Source of the DNA: Gnetum montanum
Taxonomy: Eukaryota; Streptophyta; Gnetopsida; Gnetales; Gnetaceae
Direction of reading: 5' to 3'
DNA: 64,000 nucleotides
Assembly (NCBI GenBank): GCA_015680685.1
Contig: MNCI01016277.1
Span: 70,577-134,576, forward strand
Of this stretch, positions 58,580-64,000 are shown one piece after another. Under the pieces are notes generated by a model, which was not told the origin of the DNA, ran no database searches, and saw only the letters and a program-made list of their open reading frames with translations. Made by a program: the position numbers and the translations under genes. The first letter of the stretch is position 1, and each line of letters begins with the position of its first letter.

Positions 58580-60729
58580 TACATGGTATACGATAACCTT
58601 TTGTGAACAATGATTTTAAAATGCTACACATGGAGATTGAGGTGAAGAAAACCATAGCACAAAAAATAGTAAAAGCATAACAGAGTATGTAATTGAGAAA
58701 TAAGCATGAAGCAATACACAATGATGCAAAATATATGCTATAGTGAAATGAAATGAGCTTAAGTGAGATAATGCACTGCCCTAAAATCATGGGATTTGAT
58801 CTTTGTTTAGCTAAAGAATGTGTACAACTAATGTGTAGTCTTAGATAGGCACAACTAACAACAGAATGATATGGTCACAGCTCCTGGACTACTGCCAATG
58901 GCATGCTAATAGGAACTGATGAGCCGATGCTTACTAGGCTAAGAGAGATCCAAGAAATGCTACTGCTGGGGTTTGCTGTTCATCAACCTTTTGTTCACAA
59001 ATCTCCTCGCCAAAGCTAATTTCCAGAAAGCCAATTGTAAGAAAGACAAATTGAAAAGCCAACCCCTTGAACATTTTTTACTAGGGTATTTATAGGGCCA
59101 AGAGTAGGAGAGAGATGTGGTTTGGACATCATGTGTCCTGGGTTCTAGATGGCATGAATCATGAATGTGCTACACTAACGTGTAGTGCTACATTCTAGTG
59201 CTATGCTAAGTGGGATGAGGCTAGAAGTGAAACCTGCTGAGTCATGACCATACCATTCAAACTGCATGTGCCAAAATCTAGGGAATTGCCATGTTTTTAT
59301 AGAAAATGCTAATGAAAAGTGTACAATGAAGCTTATGCTTTGGGACTACGTATTCCCTACTCCCTCACGAGTAGGTTCAAGCATAGGGAAAACCTTAGGA
59401 ATCAATAGTGGGGTGAAAAACAAAGAAAATTGTTGATCTTATTTGCCAAGGAGATGCTGGAGCAAAAATGAACACTACCAATGAGTTCTAGAGCTATTGG
59501 ATATGTCCTGAGGATTCTACGTGAGTGTTACGCTATCTACACTACCCAACATAGTGGAATAGCATAAACACTTTGCTTGCTACGTTGTGCTATGTTGGGT
59601 AGCATAGTGCAACATAGCACTCCTCTTTTGTGTGAATTTTATCCAAATAATTGCAAATATCATTTTGACACCTAGTCAGGTAAGCAACTTCGATAATTGG
59701 CAACCCTAATTTTCATGTTGAAAGGTCCTACAACTTGCTCATTTCATCCTTGGAACTCTTTTGTGCTTTGAGTCCTTGCTACGCAATGCTATGCTATGTA
59801 GCATAGCACCGTGTAGCAGTTAATTTGGCATGAATTTAAGCTAGAACTTGCAATGCTTTGCTAGGAGACTTTGATTGAGACTTAAGGGTGAAGTGGGATA
59901 GGCAGTCTTGGAGGTCAGAGCATGGCCAAGTGTAATTCTTTTGCTAGAACAACTTGACAAAGGACCTTTGTGCATTCTAACCTTGCTATGCTATGTAGCA
60001 TAGCACAATGTAGCACCCAATTTGGCTTGAATTTTGACTCACTTTTCAAATGTTTTGTTATGGGATGTCAGTCATGTCCTAGGGTGGCAGTAGAATAAGA
60101 ATTTTTGATGGTTGAAGCATGGGTAATTTTGTTTCCTATGTCAAGGTAGTTTGAGAAAAGATTGTCATGTCCTGCTACACTATGTAGCATAGCATCCAAA
60201 ATGGAATAAATTTTGTGAAATTTGCCATGTTTTTTCCATGTTATGCTGATCACACTTCTAGGATGAAGCAGTGTAGACACTTTTGTGGACTAAATATTTA
60301 CCAACTGCATCTTCTACATTTGATTAGTCACCACATAGCCTGCTATGCTATGCAGCATAGGAGGTCCCACCATTAGAAAACTTGTTGAACTGTTTAGTCC
60401 ATCCTAAACACCTTCGATAGCTCCTAGCATGGTTCCTAGGTAGACCATCAACCAGGTCATATGCCAAGCTAGGCAAGCTAGAGAGTGTAGCAAGCTTGTC
60501 AACACGGGAGATAGAAAATTTGCCAGACTATATAGTTTATCTTCAATGCTCCATTTGTGTGAATTGGCTTTGCAACTAGGTGCTATGCTACCTATGGTGA
60601 AGAGTGTAACAGGCACACTAGAACACAACCTTGTAGGCATTAGGACTTCTAGGGTGTTGAACCATTTGTGTAGTCCATCATGGCATTACACCTAGAGAAT
60701 CATGATGGCCCAAAATTGATGGTGTTTCA
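58580..60729 (-). repeat. 3' LTR of a minus-strand Tat element
   Basis: On the minus strand it starts TGAAACACCATCAATTTTGG at 60729, the same start as the LTRs of the 18.7-kb element. U3 (59130-60620) is full of the palindromic word TATGCTATGTAGCATA and variants. A TATA box CTATAAATACCC lies at 59087-59095, with R-U5 below it. The end near 58580 is inferred from where gag homology of the target stops. Confidence 0.7.
59087..59095 (-). promoter_or_regulatory. TATA box of the minus-strand Tat LTR
   Basis: GGCCCTATAAATACCCTAG on the minus strand lies downstream of the palindrome-rich U3 in this orientation. Confidence 0.6.
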
Positions 60730-60746
60730 CTAGTTCCTCTTTGTTG
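60730..60746 (-). other. Polypurine tract of the minus-strand Tat element
   Basis: CAACAAAGAGGAACTAG on the minus strand directly precedes TGAAACACC. It parallels AACAAAGAGGGGCCAA at 25824-25839. Confidence 0.75.
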
Positions 60747-62165
60747 ATGCCTTGAGGATTTTCTCGAGAGACTTAAATAAAGAATATGAAACACCATGAA
60801 GAACAAGATGCCAACATCATTCTTCAATGCCTACTTAGATGATACTTCACTATGTTTGAGAGTGCTTGGAGGGCAATGTAAGAAAGGGGGCAAGGGATAG
60901 ATTTGAGAAAAGAGGATCAGGGAAGAAATGAATGTAGAATGCAACATCATGAATATTGTTTCCATAGTATGATCCCTTATCAGCATGCTTATGAGGGAGT
61001 CAACACACATGGGTGTCTTTCTCTTTGAATCTCAACCTCTAACCGGAGTGCTTAGAGATGGCTGATCTATAACTGAAATGATTGCAAAGAAATTTTCATG
61101 TCATTTGTTGTAGGCACTTTTTTTTGAGCTTTTGTGTTTTCTACTTTTTGTGCTTTTTTTTGCATACCCACATTCACCTGAAGGCAATCTTGTAGTTGTT
61201 GTAGGATAGGTGTTTCCTCTCCAAGATGAGTTGTGTTACATAGATATGGGGCTTTGACCTGCCTACAGAGGCTTCCATGGGACAAGTTGCATCACATTCA
61301 TCATGGGCCTAGTGGTTGAGCATGGGAAAGGGTTTCATGTTTATTGGAGAATCTTGCAAAGAAGATGTTAAAAATTATAAAGATAGGAAATGGAGGTTAG
61401 GTTGGGTGAAGGGAGAGTAGGATATGAACTCTTAAGTAGCTAGGTTGATCGAAGAGGGTACTTCAGAACAATGTAGTGTCTCACTCTCATGGTGGAATGC
61501 ATTTTTGAATGACACCATCTTAGGTTTTATCCTGCAAACGCAACAGAGAGAAAACCAAAAAAAAAAACCATCAAGTTAAGTGAGGGCAAAGTCCTGTTTG
61601 CTCAAGACACTGCTAGGGTGGCAAGTGTTGTGTTTAATGTATGCAATGTCCAAAGTAGGAAGGCCAACGCAAGCTTCGGTAGTGGTAGGCTGGAAATTTT
61701 CAGTGGACCCACTGAAAATGAGAACTAAAGAGGCTAGGAGTGATGATGATGCAGGTGCTCAGGAATCCATGCCAAAGGCAAGAATCATACAATCCAGTTG
61801 TAAGGTAAGAAGCCTAATAGTTGAATGCCTTTTTGGATTCTGATGATGGTAAGGGCTGGAGGATGCCAAGACTATGGCTATGCCACAATTCTTTGAGACT
61901 CTAGCAAGGAGTGATGATGATGGGAGCTATGACCAAACTAATTGAAGATGATGATAGTAGCTTTGGAATGTCAGCAAGTTGTCAAATGACATCTCCAAAA
62001 GATCAAGAAGATGCCAAGGATGGTGATGCTGCAGGTTCCCTAGAGGGTTTTTCCTTGATGATGTGAATTTCATTTTGGAACTACAACATTCCACCCCATC
62101 TGCCTAGGAAGCTCAAAGATATGCATGCTCGCTTATTCACAAGTTCACATGTGTGAACTAGAAGG
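60747..62165. other. 3' region of the minus-strand Tat element, with possible antisense coding relic
   Basis: Most of this stretch shows nothing recognisable. On the plus strand, that is antisense to the element, 61580-62060 keeps coding-like pieces (VASVVFNVCNVQSRKANASF and FGSGRLEIFSGPTENEN). It also has aspartate-rich words (SDDDAGAQES) and a donor-like AAG/GTAAGAAG at 61803-61805. Tat elements often carry an antisense ORF here. The end (GATGCTGCAGG...CCTTGATG, 62030-62075) faintly resembles the last exon of the antisense gene at 15711-15826. The assignment is tentative. Confidence 0.35.
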
Positions 62166-62622
62166 TTTTGCACTGCGAACCTATTTTTAGGTCCTGGTAG
62201 ACCGTTGAATGTGCTAGTTTAAGGTCCCAATAGATCGTGATTTTTCAGTTTAAGGTCTTGGTAGACCAAAGTACTAGTTTAAGGTCCTAGTAGACTACTG
62301 TGCTAGTTTAACATCATAGTAGACAAAGTATGGCTAGTTTAAGGTTGTAGCGGACCATGCTATGGGTGCTAGTTTTACATCATGGCCCAGAGACAATCTA
62401 TGGGTGCCAATTTTATGTCATGGCCCAAAGATGTGCTATGCCATTTTAAAGTCATAGCAAATGTTTTATGCTAGTTTTACATTGTAGTGGACAAGCTATG
62501 CTAGTTTATAGTCATATTGGACTATTTGTGCGAGTTTTATGTCGTAGCAGATGAGTTGTGCTAGTTTATAGTCATAGCAGACTATCTGTGCCAGTTTTAC
62601 ATCATAGTGGATGATTTGGTTA
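62166..62622 (-). repeat. Tandem array D (~30-37-bp unit) after integrase, minus-strand element
   Basis: About thirteen degenerate units on the minus strand share GGNCCTTAAACTAGCAC or GACATAAAACTAGCAC, separated by TAGTCTACTA-like spacers. They lie in the same place as array C of the plus-strand element and have the same core as arrays A and B. Confidence 0.85.
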
Positions 62623-62639
62623 CCTTGCTTTATGCTAGG

Positions 62640-63990
62640 TAAAATTTTTCATGTTAAGCGTAGTATGGATTTAGGTAAAAATGATTGAAAATATTTGGGA
62701 ATTCATTGCCATCTACGTCAACTAGTTTGAATTCCCCATTCTCATATGCTTTTGTGACTACAAAGGGGCCTTCCTAGTTGGCCGAGAATTTTCTTACGGT
62801 TCACGAATGGCCTTGAGGACTAAGTCCCTCTTTTTGATCTATCATTGACATAAATTGTAGTGGTGTTTTCACCATTGCTTGTCTTGGTACCACTCGATGC
62901 GATTAAGCGTTTGGATGCACTCCTCCTCTATGGAGTCAAGGTCAATGATCCTTGACTCATTGTTTTGAGCCTCGTCCATGACGTTTAAAAGGATCATTTG
63001 AACTGATGAGACCTGCAATTCAAGAGGTAACACTACTTCAGATCTATATACAAGACTGTATGAAGTCTTACCTGTAGCTATTTTGCATGTTGTGCAATAG
63101 GCCCAAAGCATGTAGAGGACTTGCTCATGCCATCACCTCTTGCTACTGCTAAGCATTCTTTTCAAAAGGTTGATGATGAATTTATTGGTAGCCTCTGCTT
63201 GGCCATTTTCCTAGGGGTAATATGGTGATGAGAAATAATGTTTGATACCAAGGTTTTCACAAAATGTTTTGGTTTCTATGTTACTGAATTGTGGCTCATT
63301 TTTTGTAACAATAGTCATGGGAAGGCTGAACCATGTAACTATATTGTCTAGCATGAACTTGCAAACTTGTTGGGATGTGGTCTTTCTGAGAGGAATAGAT
63401 TCTACCCATTTTGTAAAGTATTCAGTTGCAATAATGATGAAGCTATGCCCCACAGAAGACTTAGGTGTAATGGGTCCTATGATGTCTAGTCCCCAACATT
63501 GGAAAGGCCATGTGATCTGTGTGGTATGTAATTCAGTAGGTGATACGTGTATAAGGTTACCATGACGTTGACATATATTGCATGTTCTTACTTTAGCAAT
63601 GAAATCATGTTTCATGCAAGGACAGTAGTAGTCTAGAGATCTAATTTTTGCTACCATAGCCTTGGGAGATATGTGCCCCCCACATAATCCCTCATGGAGT
63701 TGATTGACAATTTTTTGTGCTTCCTCCCCACTAATGCAATCTAGCAATATCCTATCATAAAAGTGTTTTCATAGAGTGTTGTCTCCTACGAGGACATATT
63801 GTCGGGCTCATTTTCGTAGTGCATCCCTTTGGGCGGGTATCAGGTTGGGTGGGGGTTCACCATGTTGGAGGTATGTTTTAATGTTGTCATACCATTCTTG
63901 AGTATGTGCTGTACTTACAGATTCAATGTGTATCATGTGAATGATAGGATCAATGCATTCCACTATCAAAGTAGGCAAGGTAACAAACAT
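62640..63990 (-). pseudogene. Integrase of the minus-strand Tat element (continues off the window)
   Basis: One phase on the minus strand from 63990 to ~62655. An archaeal RNaseH-integrase connector (AHTQEWYDNIKTYLQHGEPP) leads to the finger (LHEGLCGGH...RTCNICQRH, all HHCC residues present). The core has D in WGLDIIGP, N-E for the usual D-N in IVTKNEPQF, and E in NGQAEATNK. The C-terminal module ends EGPFVVTKAYENGEFKLVDV. Stops lie near 63208, 63140 and 63750. LPLELQVSS shows the codon that became TAG at 24101 in the other element. Confidence 0.88.
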
Positions 63991-64000
63991 ATGTGATGGC

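Noticed and set aside
61067-61285. Minus-strand 72-residue frame
   Set aside because: Lysine-rich, with a T-run origin on the plus strand and no recognisable domain.

Overview
This window is intergenic DNA from a large, repeat-rich plant nuclear genome. There are no prokaryotic features and no RNA genes that I can recognise. Nearly everything that can be assigned is Ty3/gypsy LTR retrotransposon, nested and in several orientations, plus one relic of a plant leucine-rich-repeat resistance-type gene. Very long LTRs (about 2.9 kb in one family), tRNA-Asp-type primer sites, Athila-like and Ogre/Tat-like coding relics, and old decayed copies suggest a gymnosperm or another giant-genome plant. That placement is inference only.

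Layout. 1-3466: 3' end of a plus-strand Athila-like element (integrase tail, polypurine tract, complete LTR). 4140-8287: minus-strand Athila-like gag-protease-RT relic, whose 5' LTR is split (8288-8736 and 27422-28215) by the centrepiece. 8737-27421: a nearly complete 18.7-kb Ogre/Tat-type element on the plus strand, with TGAAAC...TACA LTRs and a perfect ATACT target duplication. 28440-31150: minus-strand relic of a coiled-coil accessory protein, next to more LTR (31320-32560). 34380-35600: minus-strand LRR gene relic. 35640-37500: minus-strand LTR start, integrase and RNase H. 37555-39580: plus-strand LTR pieces. 39585-41895: minus-strand LTR, meeting head-to-head a plus-strand element (41896-49103) that carries gag and protease but no RT or integrase. 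49104-53095: minus-strand element with gag only and a 153-base assembly gap. 53140-56510: plus-strand copy of the coiled-coil accessory protein followed by a U3. About 56515-58560: chromovirus-like LTR start and gag. About 58580-64000: minus-strand Tat element (LTR, tract, 3' region, ~30-bp repeat array, integrase) running off the window.

The most interesting object is the 18.7-kb element. Gag-protease (10824-15022) and RT-RNaseH-archaeal RNaseH-integrase (20918-24463) are separated by about 5.9 kb, where the Ogre group is known to carry an intron. That block holds a separate gene on the opposite strand (coding 20048 to 15711) with its own TATA box and eight exons. Six of its seven introns are 81-100 bp, and most exon junctions keep the reading frame. 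Arrays of one ~30-bp monomer sit on both sides of it, and the monomer recurs after integrase in this element and in the minus-strand Tat element. A CGTATACG-type palindromic word recurs in both LTRs, the leader, and the promoter and first intron of the antisense gene. The block could be spliced out of the sense gag-pol transcript while being expressed in its own right as an antisense accessory gene.
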